From contig JAZRVE010000043.1 of the NCBI GenBank assembly GCA_045598975.1, positions 1 to 17,620 of the forward strand: a stretch of 17,620 bases of DNA. Direction: 5' to 3'. Of the stretch, positions 7,269 to 13,507 are shown piece by piece. The position numbers and the translations under genes are program-made. This DNA comes from UMGS882 sp045598975. Its GTDB lineage: Bacteria; Bacillota; Clostridia; Oscillospirales; CAG-382. Each line of letters begins with the position of its first letter. The stretch's first letter is position 1. The notes under the pieces are model-generated. The model did no database searches. It worked only from the letters and a program-made list of their open reading frames with translations, and was not told where the DNA came from.

Positions 7269-8987
7269 TTACTTGACAAGAAACCGTTTGATCTTTTTAC
7301 TGGTGGTCTTTTCAAATTCCGTCATGCGGATCTCGATATTGCGTATCTGCTTGAAGGACGGAAGCTTGCGGTTGAGAGACAACACGCTTGCTTTGATATC
7401 GTCCGCGATGTTCTCAACGGGCTCCCCTTCGGGATATGCCTTGAAATCGGGATAGATGACCGCCGTGAGCACCACCTCGCCGGTTTCCTTTTTTGTCCTG
7501 CCGACGACGACACATTCGCAGATGGTCCCGATTTTCCCGAGATACTCTTCTATCTCCTCCGGGAAAACGTTCTTGCCGTTTTCCAACACGATGACCGTTT
7601 TTTTGCGTCCCGTTAAGAACAGATAGCCGTCGGCGTCCAGATACCCGATATCGCCCGTGCGGAACCAGCCGTCGTCGGTAAAGACGTCGTTGTTGGCTTC
7701 GTCGTTATCAAAATAGCCGATCATGACGTTCTCGCCCTTGACAAGCACTTCGCCGACCGATCTGCCGGAGGCGTCCGTCGTTTCGACGTCGATGCGCACG
7801 TCACAGCACGGCACCGACGGACCGACAGAGCCCTTTTTGCGGTGAAAATACGGATTGACCGCCACAAGCGGCGAGCATTCGGTGATGCCGTAGCCTTCGC
7901 ATATCTCGATGCCGAGCGCGTCAAAGGTCTTGACGGCTTCCGGATCCATGGCGGCGCCGCCGCAGATGATCTTATTCAGGTTGCCGCCAAACAGTGCACG
8001 CACGTCCGAAAACAGCCGTTCGCTCATGTCGACGCCGACAAATCTGAACGCGTTTGCTGTGGTGACAGCCGTACGGAACTGCGACTCCTTGCCCTTCTTT
8101 TTCACTTCATCCCATATTTTCTTGTGGAAAGTGGAAACGAACATCGGGACGAGGACAAGTCCGGTCGGCTTGAACAGTTGAAGATTTTTCAGAATATGTT
8201 TGAGCGAATCATTGATGGCCACTGTGATACCGTACAGCATTTCCGCAACGGTAATGGCAAGCTCATAGGTATGGTGCATCGGCAGAACGGAAAGGAGCGT
8301 GTCGTCCGCCGAAAAATTGACCGACTCGCATGCCGCCGACGCGCAGGACATCAGGTTGCGCTCCGAAAGCATGACGCATTTGCTGGTGCCCGTCGTGCCG
8401 CTGGTAAAGAGCATGATGCTCATATCCCCGCGCGGGTGAGCGCGCATGATCTCCGACGGCATAACGGCTTCGGGAGCATAGCCTTCGCAGAACGCGGAAA
8501 GCGTCATGACGCGGGTATCCTCGTCGGCATTCTCAAGCTCGTTGTGATCCGCCGTCAAAATATAGCGCAGACCGTCGAGTGCGCCCGTCTCTTTGATTTC
8601 GCCGTACTTTTTCGCGTATTTCGGCGACAGAAACAGCACGTCGGCGGCGCTTCTTTCGAGAAAGCCGCCAAGCTCCGAAAATAAGATTTCTTTATCGAGC
8701 GGCACCACGACGCATCCCGCCGAAATCGCCGAAACGAAGCACGTGAGCCACTCCGGGCAGGTCTCGCCTATGACGGCGATGCGGCAGCCCTTCAAGTTTC
8801 TCGCATGAAGCGAGGAGATCATGCGTTCGGTAAGATAATAAAAGTCACCGTAGGAAACCGATTCGACGGCATCACCGCTCCCTTTATAAAGAAACAGCGG
8901 TTTTTCGGCACGCTTCTGCATATTGATGAGCGTCATCTGCCGGAGCGTTGCCGCCGGCGAGTAAACGCGTTTTGTTTTTTGAGACAT
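7269..8987 (-). CDS. AMP-forming acyl-CoA or acyl-ACP synthetase
   Basis: This 572-residue ANL-superfamily adenylating enzyme activates a carboxylic acid, probably a long-chain fatty acid, to acyl-AMP and transfers it to CoA or ACP. The motifs, numbered from the start chosen here, are P-loop TSGTTGTSK (195-203), YGITE (366-370), TGD (444-446) and GRKKTVIVLENGKNVFPEE (460-478). The catalytic lysine near the end is K565 in TTSKKIKR. The frame can be extended 35 codons upstream to 9092, but that extension contains both boxes of the predicted promoter. The ATG at 8987 has AAAGGAAC (8994-9001) six bases before it and gives the expected MSQKT-type N-terminus, so I use 8987. The adjacent ACP gene favours ACP as acceptor, but CoA cannot be excluded. 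It is the first gene of the ACP/Lnt-like operon. Confidence 0.9.
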   Translation of the reverse strand: MSQKTKRVYSPAATLRQMTLINMQKRAEKPLFLYKGSGDAVESVSYGDFYYLTERMISSLHARNLKGCRIAVIGETCPEWLTCFVSAISAGCVVVPLDKEILFSELGGFLERSAADVLFLSPKYAKKYGEIKETGALDGLRYILTADHNELENADEDTRVMTLSAFCEGYAPEAVMPSEIMRAHPRGDMSIMLFTSGTTGTSKCVMLSERNLMSCASAACESVNFSADDTLLSVLPMHHTYELAITVAEMLYGITVAINDSLKHILKNLQLFKPTGLVLVPMFVSTFHKKIWDEVKKKGKESQFRTAVTTANAFRFVGVDMSERLFSDVRALFGGNLNKIICGGAAMDPEAVKTFDALGIEICEGYGITECSPLVAVNPYFHRKKGSVGPSVPCCDVRIDVETTDASGRSVGEVLVKGENVMIGYFDNDEANNDVFTDDGWFRTGDIGYLDADGYLFLTGRKKTVIVLENGKNVFPEEIEEYLGKIGTICECVVVGRTKKETGEVVLTAVIYPDFKAYPEGEPVENIADDIKASVLSLNRKLPSFKQIRNIEIRMTEFEKTTSKKIKRFLVK

Positions 8988-8993
8988 GAAACA

Positions 8994-9001
8994 GTTCCTT
9001 T
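8994..9001 (-). promoter_or_regulatory. Ribosome binding site fixing the acyl synthetase start
   Basis: AAAGGAAC on the minus strand lies six bases upstream of the ATG at 8987. It supports this start over the longer reading frame that begins at 9092, upstream of the promoter. Confidence 0.8.
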
Positions 9002-9025
9002 CGTTTAGCAAAAAGTACATAAACG

Positions 9026-9043
9026 GATTGAACAAAATCAATC
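9026..9043. promoter_or_regulatory. Inverted repeat in the acyl synthetase leader, possible operator
   Basis: GATTGA (9026-9031) and TCAATC (9038-9043) form a perfect 6-base inverted repeat around a 6-base AT-rich centre. It lies just downstream of the predicted transcription start (about 9051 on the minus strand), where a repressor could block the acyl synthetase operon. No specific regulator can be assigned from the sequence. Confidence 0.35.
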
Positions 9044-9057
9044 GAATCCCGAATACT

Positions 9058-9085
9058 ATTATAACGATTTTCACGATTTTGTCAA
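9058..9085 (-). promoter_or_regulatory. Sigma-A promoter of the acyl synthetase–acpP–lnt operon
   Basis: On the minus strand a perfect TTGACA (9080-9085) and a perfect TATAAT (9058-9063) are separated by 16 bases. Transcription should begin near 9051, giving a leader of about 63 bases before the ATG at 8987. Confidence 0.8.
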
Positions 9086-9143
9086 GACACATTCGCCAAA
9101 TCCCGCATATTCCGTCAAATTCGCAAAAAATCGCCGCTTTGTC

Positions 9144-9172
9144 TTGACATCTGCGGGAAAGTATACTATAAT
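9144..9172 (+). promoter_or_regulatory. Consensus sigma-A promoter of the nusB operon
   Basis: TTGACA (9144-9149) and TATAAT (9167-9172) are both perfect matches and separated by the optimal 17 bases, so this should be a strong promoter. Transcription would start near 9179, inside a palindrome (9170-9191). It drives the ten close-packed genes to the right, and I see no clear second promoter inside the run. It is divergent to the acyl synthetase promoter, with about 60 bases between the two -35 boxes. Confidence 0.85.
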
Positions 9173-9191
9173 ATCATATATTTATGATATT
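9170..9191. promoter_or_regulatory. 22-base palindrome over the nusB operon transcription start
   Basis: Perfect 9-base arms (9170-9178 AATATCATA and 9183-9191 TATGATATT) surround a 4-base centre. The palindrome begins within the -10 box and spans the predicted start site. It could be a repressor operator or, if transcribed, a weak AT-rich 5' hairpin just upstream of the nusB ribosome binding site. Confidence 0.5.
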
Positions 9192-9208
9192 GTGGAGTGG
9201 AATGGATT

Positions 9209-9679
9209 ATGAAACGCAGACAGGCACGCGAAGCCGCTTTATGTATGCTCTTTGATTACGGTTTTCATGAAGATGAAAAGCCGGACGATCTGCTTGACCT
9301 TTATCTTTCCTGCTTTTATGACAAAAAAGAAAAATGCATCCGGGAAGAATTAAGGGAAGACAAATATTTCACGAAAGTATATTTCGGTGTATTGGCGGAA
9401 CTGCCGAAAATCGACGAGATCATCGAAAAATGCTCGGAAAAATGGAAAAAAGACCGCATCTCGCGCATTTCCATCTCCATTTTGCGCATCGCCATATACG
9501 AGATGCTGTGCCTTGACGATATCCCGCACGAGGTCTCCATCAACGAAGCCGTCGAGCTTGCCAAGCGCTTCGACACCGATGACAGCTATACCTTCGTCAA
9601 CGGCGTTCTCGGCGCCGCACATAAAATGATGATCGCCGACGAGCCCACTGCCGCCGCAGAAGAAGAAAAGAATGTCTGA
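9209..9679 (+). CDS. nusB: Transcription antitermination factor NusB
   Basis: This 156-residue all-helical protein matches NusB. It starts MKRRQAREAALCMLFDYGF and continues through RISRISISILRIAIYEMLC and IPHEVSINEAVELAKRFD to YTFVNGVLGA, the conserved C-terminal core. NusB, with NusE (ribosomal protein S10), binds boxA RNA and promotes antitermination, chiefly in rRNA operons. An in-frame GTG at 9197 would add four residues. I prefer the ATG at 9209 because it gives the canonical MKRRQAR start and because GGAG (9194-9197) lies upstream of it but would overlap the GTG. The C-terminal tail after about residue 145 is a short Ala/Glu-rich extension. NusB opens the plus-strand operon, and its stop overlaps the next gene by eight bases. 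Confidence 0.95.
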   Translation: MKRRQAREAALCMLFDYGFHEDEKPDDLLDLYLSCFYDKKEKCIREELREDKYFTKVYFGVLAELPKIDEIIEKCSEKWKKDRISRISISILRIAIYEMLCLDDIPHEVSINEAVELAKRFDTDDSYTFVNGVLGAAHKMMIADEPTAAAEEEKNV

Positions 9680-10652
9680 CACGACGGGACGCCTCTTTCT
9701 CGGCGTCGATACCAGTAATTACACGACGAGCCTCGCCCTCTGCGGCGGCGGAAAGCTTATCAAAAGCGTACGCCGTCTGCTTCCCGTAAAGGACGGCGAA
9801 TGCGGGCTTCGTCAGAGTGACGCGGTGTTTCTTCACACAAAAGCGCTGCCGGAGCTTGCAAACGAATTGTTTTCCGATCCCGCCTACCGTCCGGAAAGGC
9901 TTGCCGCCGTCGGCGTGTCGGAAAAGCCGCGCGATGCGGAAGGCTCTTATATGCCCTGCTTTCTTGCCGGTATTTCCTTTGCCGCTGCCGTATCCGACGC
10001 CATGCGTCTGCCGCTTTTTACATTTTCCCATCAGGCGGGACACCTCATGGCGGGTATCGCCACGGCGGATCATCCGGAGCATACAGACCTTTCGCCCCAC
10101 AAACCGTTTCTTGCGTTTCACGTTTCGGGCGGCACAACGGAAGCCTTGCTCGTCACGCCAAATGTAACTTCCTTTTCCTGCAAGATCGTCGGCGGCACGA
10201 CGGATGCCTCTGCCGGGCAGATCATCGACCGGTGCGGCGTGATGCTCGGGCTGCCCTTCCCCTGCGGAAAAGCACTCGACGCGCTCTCGCTCACATCGGA
10301 CGATCGGACAAAGCCGAAATCCTCCGTCTCCAGCACGTTTTTCTCGCTGTCGGGATTGCAAAATCAATTTGAAGCGCTTCACAAAGGCGGCGCATCCGCC
10401 GAGGCCGTTGCGCGTTTCGTCTTTTTGAGCATTGCCGAAAATCTGCTACGCTGTACCGAAAACCTGCGCAAAGAATACGGAGAGCTTCCGGTCCTATACG
10501 TCGGCGGTGTCATGAGCAACACGCTCATCCGAGAGCGCCTTTCGCCCCTGCCCGGCGTTTCCTTCGCGTCTGCCGGATTTTCGACCGACAACGCTTTCGG
10601 CACGGCGCTTCTCAGCGAAAAACAGTATATCCGCCAAGGAGGCGCCTTATGA
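9672..10652 (+). CDS. TsaD/Kae1-family protein (peptidase M22-like paralog)
   Basis: This 326-residue protein belongs to the Kae1/TsaD/YgjD ASKHA family, once called O-sialoglycoprotein endopeptidase. Family landmarks are the N-terminal LGVDTSNYTTSLAL strand-loop, the metal-binding HxxxH pair H120/H124 (FSHQAGHLMAG), and the phosphate loop SGGTTEALLV (152-161). These are followed by TTDASAGQIIDRCGVMLGLP (equivalent to the family's DDAAGEAFDKVARLLGL), VGGVMSN (277-283) and STDNAFGTA with metal ligand D306. TsaD itself transfers a threonylcarbamoyl group to A37 of tRNA. This protein diverges from housekeeping TsaD at the start (DTSNYTTS instead of ETSCDET) and in the region after it, so it may be a paralog of unknown role. 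It is translationally linked to nusB (8-base overlap) and xseA (ATGA overlap). No TsaB or TsaE gene is visible in the window. Confidence 0.8.
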   Translation: MSDTTGRLFLGVDTSNYTTSLALCGGGKLIKSVRRLLPVKDGECGLRQSDAVFLHTKALPELANELFSDPAYRPERLAAVGVSEKPRDAEGSYMPCFLAGISFAAAVSDAMRLPLFTFSHQAGHLMAGIATADHPEHTDLSPHKPFLAFHVSGGTTEALLVTPNVTSFSCKIVGGTTDASAGQIIDRCGVMLGLPFPCGKALDALSLTSDDRTKPKSSVSSTFFSLSGLQNQFEALHKGGASAEAVARFVFLSIAENLLRCTENLRKEYGELPVLYVGGVMSNTLIRERLSPLPGVSFASAGFSTDNAFGTALLSEKQYIRQGGAL

Positions 10653-11857
10653 CAAAAACAACGCTTACGGTGTCTCAACTCAATGAATACGTCAAAACGC
10701 TCATCGGCTCATCGGCCTTTCTTTCCAACGTCTGCATCCGCGGCGAGATCACCAATTTCAAAAGGCACTATCAGTCCGGGCATCTCTACTTTTCCTTAAA
10801 AGACGAAAACGCCAAGCTCAACTGCGTCATGTTCGCGTCCTCCGCGCAAAAACTGAACTTTGAGCCGCGCGACAACATGAGCGTCCTTGTGAGCGGGCGT
10901 ATCTCGGTCTATGAGCGCGACGGCGTCTATCAGCTCTACGCTTCCTCCATGGAACAGGCAGGGCTCGGAGAGCTTTACGCGGCGTTTGAAAAATTAAAGG
11001 CACAGCTTGCCGCCCGCGGCTACTTCGACGAGGCGCACAAGAAGCCCATCCCGCGTTTTCCGCAGAAGATCGGCATCATCACGTCTCCCGTCGGCGCCGC
11101 CGTCGCCGACATGAAAAACATCCTCGAACGGCGGTATCCCGTTGCCGATATTTACATCTATCCCGCTCTCGTGCAGGGCGAAGGCGCGGCGGAAGACCTC
11201 TGCCGCGGCATCCGCTATTTTGACGGGCAGGTCGACGTCATCCTCATCGGTCGCGGCGGCGGCTCCATCGAAGATCTGTGGTGTTTCAACCACAAAGACC
11301 TTGCCGAAGCGATCTACCGATGCGAAACGCCTGTCATTTCCGCGGTAGGTCACGAGATCGACTTTACCATCTGCGACTTTGTCGCCGATCTGCGCGCACC
11401 GACACCGTCTGCGGCGGCAGAACTGTGCGTGCCGGACAAAAAAGACCTTGCCGACGTGCTGACGGCGCTTTCACAGCGTCTGACGAACGATATGCTGTCT
11501 CTTGTAAGATCAAAAGCTACTCTGCGTGACGGCTATGCGGCGAAAGCCTGCTTCGTGTCCCCTGCTTACTTCACGGACAGACGGAAGGACGAATTGCAGA
11601 GCATCGTCAAACGTTCCGCTTTTGCTTATTCAAAAGTACTGTCGGAAAAGCGGCAGTCTCTCGCCGCCGTTTCCGCCCGTCTTGCCGCCCTCAATCCCAT
11701 GCAGGTCCTTTCGCGCGGCTATGCCGCCGTATATGACAAAAACGGAGACGTCGTCACGTCTGCCGAAGCCGTAAACAAAGAAGACGCCTTGCGCCTCGTT
11801 ATGAAAGACGGGACGGTAAACGTCAGAGTTACCGATAAGGAGGTACATCATGGATAA
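10649..11857 (+). CDS. xseA: Exodeoxyribonuclease VII large subunit
   Basis: This 402-residue subunit carries the catalytic centre of ExoVII, which degrades single-stranded DNA from both ends into oligonucleotides together with many copies of the small subunit. An OB-fold occupies about residues 5-100 (TVSQLNEYVKTLI, GEITNFKRHYQSGHLYFSLK). The catalytic domain follows, with PRFPQKIGIITSPVGAAV, VILIGRGGGSIEDLWCFN and ISAVGHEIDFTICDFVADLR, the conserved GRGGGS and GHE(I/T)D motifs. The helical segment is shorter than in E. coli XseA (456 residues), as in many Gram-positives, and the C-terminal LSRGYAAVYDKNGDVV region is intact. AAGGAGG (10636-10642) lies six bases before the ATG, which overlaps the previous stop as ATGA. 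The end overlaps xseB by eight bases. Confidence 0.96.
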   Translation: MTKTTLTVSQLNEYVKTLIGSSAFLSNVCIRGEITNFKRHYQSGHLYFSLKDENAKLNCVMFASSAQKLNFEPRDNMSVLVSGRISVYERDGVYQLYASSMEQAGLGELYAAFEKLKAQLAARGYFDEAHKKPIPRFPQKIGIITSPVGAAVADMKNILERRYPVADIYIYPALVQGEGAAEDLCRGIRYFDGQVDVILIGRGGGSIEDLWCFNHKDLAEAIYRCETPVISAVGHEIDFTICDFVADLRAPTPSAAAELCVPDKKDLADVLTALSQRLTNDMLSLVRSKATLRDGYAAKACFVSPAYFTDRRKDELQSIVKRSAFAYSKVLSEKRQSLAAVSARLAALNPMQVLSRGYAAVYDKNGDVVTSAEAVNKEDALRLVMKDGTVNVRVTDKEVHHG

Positions 11858-12071
11858 CACGACCGAAAAAACGGCAAAAACAAAAAAACAGCCGACCTTC
11901 GAGCAGGCGCTCGAAAGACTCGGCGAGATCGCCGATATCCTGGAAAACGAAAACCCCGCTCTCGACAAAGCACTGACGCTGTACGAAGAGGGGGCGTCGC
12001 TCATCAAGCTCTGCTCGGCACAGCTTGAAAAAGCAGAAGCGCAGATCACGCTCATTTCCGGCAAGAATTGA
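11850..12071 (+). CDS. xseB: Exodeoxyribonuclease VII small subunit
   Basis: This 73-residue helical protein has the XseB signature TFEQALERLGEIADILENEN followed by LDKALTLYEEGASLIKLCSAQLEKAE. Several copies bind the long helical arm of XseA and control its nuclease. A lysine-rich linker (about residues 5-14) precedes the conserved part. AAGGAGG at the end of xseA supplies the ribosome binding site, and the start overlaps the xseA stop by eight bases, which fits tight co-expression of the two subunits. Length is normal for the family. Confidence 0.95.
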   Translation: MDNTTEKTAKTKKQPTFEQALERLGEIADILENENPALDKALTLYEEGASLIKLCSAQLEKAEAQITLISGKN

Positions 12072-12075
12072 GGAA
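12070..12075 (+). promoter_or_regulatory. Ribosome binding site fixing the ispA start
   Basis: GAGGAA overlaps the xseB stop codon and lies six bases before the ATG at 12082. It supports this start over an in-frame ATG at 12025, which lies inside xseB and would add 19 unrelated basic residues. Confidence 0.75.
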
Positions 12076-12081
12076 CACGCC

Positions 12082-13002
12082 ATGACACTCAACGAATCCT
12101 TCCGTGAGACGGAGCTCGCCGTCGAGGCGTTCATGAAAAGGCACACCGACGCTTTTTACCGTCAGCATGATTTTGCTTGCTCTCCCGAAACGGTATCACC
12201 GCTTTTCGACGCGTTTTCTTACAGCTTATACGCCGGCGGCAAACGGCTTCGTCCGTTTCTCGTGCGGCAGTTCTGCACACTGTGCGGCGGAAACGCCGAC
12301 GACGCGCTTTCCTACGCCGCGGCGATCGAAATGATCCACACCTTTTCCCTCATTCACGACGATCTGCCCGCCATGGACAACGACGATCTGCGTCGCGGCA
12401 AGCCGACCAACCACAAGGTGTTCGGCGAAGCGGGCGCCATCCTCGCGGGCGACGCTCTTTCGCTGTATGCGTTCGAGGTGCTTACCGACAACGGTTTTTC
12501 CGCCGAGCGTAATCTGCGTGCTTCAAAGCTGCTTGCCTCGCGTGCCGGCGTAAACGGCATGATCGCCGGTCAGCAGATGGATATGTGGGCGGAAGCGCAT
12601 TCGGCGAACGAAGCACAACTCACGCTTTTACAGAACAAAAAGACGGGCGCTCTTTTTGAATGCGCCTGCTTGCTCGGTTGTATCGCGGCAGACGTTCCGG
12701 AGGACGCACCCGCGTTCGCGGCGGCAAAAGCGTATGCCCGCCATTTCGGTCTTGCTTTTCAGATCACCGACGATATTCTCGACGTCATCGGCGACACCGA
12801 TCTTCTCGGAAAAAAGGTCGGCAGTGATGAAAATAACGGAAAATCGACCTTCGTCACACTTCTCGGGCTTGACGGCGCCGAAAAGAAAGCAAAAATCGAG
12901 TCCGAATCCGCGAAAGAGGCGCTGTACGGCGCAGGGTTTGATGCGGAAAGAGCGCGGCTGCTCGCAGAGCTCGCCGATTACGTCATAACCCGCAAAAACT
13001 GA
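12082..13002 (+). CDS. ispA: Polyprenyl diphosphate synthase (farnesyl diphosphate synthase type)
   Basis: This 306-residue all-helical trans-prenyltransferase condenses isopentenyl diphosphate with allylic diphosphates, most likely making farnesyl (or geranylgeranyl) diphosphate for undecaprenyl-phosphate and quinone synthesis. The first aspartate-rich motif is DDLPAMD (93-99), inside IHTFSLIHDDLPAMDNDDLR, which closely follows the bacterial IspA pattern. The second is DDILD (230-234) in FQITDDILDVIGD. Also visible are the substrate-binding GGKRLRP (52-58), GQQMDM (163-168) and KTG (187-189). Product length cannot be fixed by eye. The gene begins 10 bases after the xseB stop, a linkage widespread in bacteria. 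The usual downstream partner dxs is absent, and a DUF212 gene sits in its place. Confidence 0.94.
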   Translation: MTLNESFRETELAVEAFMKRHTDAFYRQHDFACSPETVSPLFDAFSYSLYAGGKRLRPFLVRQFCTLCGGNADDALSYAAAIEMIHTFSLIHDDLPAMDNDDLRRGKPTNHKVFGEAGAILAGDALSLYAFEVLTDNGFSAERNLRASKLLASRAGVNGMIAGQQMDMWAEAHSANEAQLTLLQNKKTGALFECACLLGCIAADVPEDAPAFAAAKAYARHFGLAFQITDDILDVIGDTDLLGKKVGSDENNGKSTFVTLLGLDGAEKKAKIESESAKEALYGAGFDAERARLLAELADYVITRKN

Positions 13003-13018
13003 TACCAAGGAGTACGAC

Positions 13019-13483
13019 ATGTATACACTTGCCGCATTATTTCGGAATTTCCCCTTGATTTCCGCTTTTCTTTCCTGGTTTCTTGCGCAGCTTATCAAGT
13101 TTATTCTGATATTTGCCTTTGACCGGGACAAAATCAATTCCAGAACCTTCTTTTCTTCCGGCGGTATGCCGTCCTCCCACACGTCTTCCATGATCGCACT
13201 GACAACATCGCTCGTCCTGCAAGAGGGCTTTGCCTCCCCGCTCGTTGCCGTTTCCGGCGTCATGAGTTTCGTCGTCATGTACGACGCCATGGGCGTGCGC
13301 CGCAGTGCCGGTGAACAGGCACGCACCCTCAATCAGCTTCTTGCCGCACTTGCGGATCAGAAACAAATTCCCTTTGAAAGCACCGTCCGCGAGATCTTCG
13401 GCCATACGCCGTTACAGGTCGCCGTCGGCGCCGTTATCGGCGTCATCGTTCCGCTTGTCCTGCATTTTGCCTTCGGCATGTAA
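13019..13483 (+). CDS. Divergent PAP2-family membrane protein (DUF212/YuiD type)
   Basis: This 154-residue protein has three or four predicted membrane segments (about residues 8-32, 54-70, 75-90 and 132-152). Family landmarks are FFSSGGMPSSHTSSMIALTT (44-63), VVMYDAMGVRRSAGEQA (about 84-100) followed by LNQLL, and FGHTPLQVAVGAVIG near the end. These mark the DUF212 or 'divergent PAP2' family, including B. subtilis YuiD, distantly related to type-2 phosphatidic acid phosphatases. The PSSH and GH(T)P pieces resemble the PSGH and distal His phosphatase motifs. No biochemical activity is established for this family as far as I know. The gene follows ispA by 16 bases with AAGGAG in front of the ATG, so a membrane phosphatase acting on prenyl or lipid phosphates is a reasonable guess only. 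Confidence 0.85.
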   Translation: MYTLAALFRNFPLISAFLSWFLAQLIKFILIFAFDRDKINSRTFFSSGGMPSSHTSSMIALTTSLVLQEGFASPLVAVSGVMSFVVMYDAMGVRRSAGEQARTLNQLLAALADQKQIPFESTVREIFGHTPLQVAVGAVIGVIVPLVLHFAFGM

Positions 13484-13507
13484 CACTTTTCAGAAAAGAG
13501 AATCATT

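Noticed and set aside
7842..8684. A 280-codon plus-strand frame opposite the acyl synthetase.
   Set aside because: Shadow of the P-loop and core of the synthetase; no plausible ribosome binding site or conserved motif seen.
9597..10382. A 261-codon minus-strand frame opposite the TsaD-family gene.
   Set aside because: The plus strand carries clear HxxxH and SGGTT motifs here. The antisense product is Arg/Lys-rich and featureless.
12025..12081. An N-terminal extension of ispA from ATG 12025.
   Set aside because: It lies inside xseB, encodes 19 basic residues unlike the family, and the ATG at 12082 has a well-spaced GAGGAA.
12628..13332. A 234-codon minus-strand frame across ispA and the DUF212 gene.
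   Set aside because: It runs across two well-supported genes and their intergenic gap on the opposite strand, with no homology visible.
13484..13507. CTTTTC-A-GAAAAG symmetry in the gap before rimO.
   Set aside because: The arms are one base apart so they cannot form a hairpin, and the purine part is adequately explained as a weak ribosome binding site.
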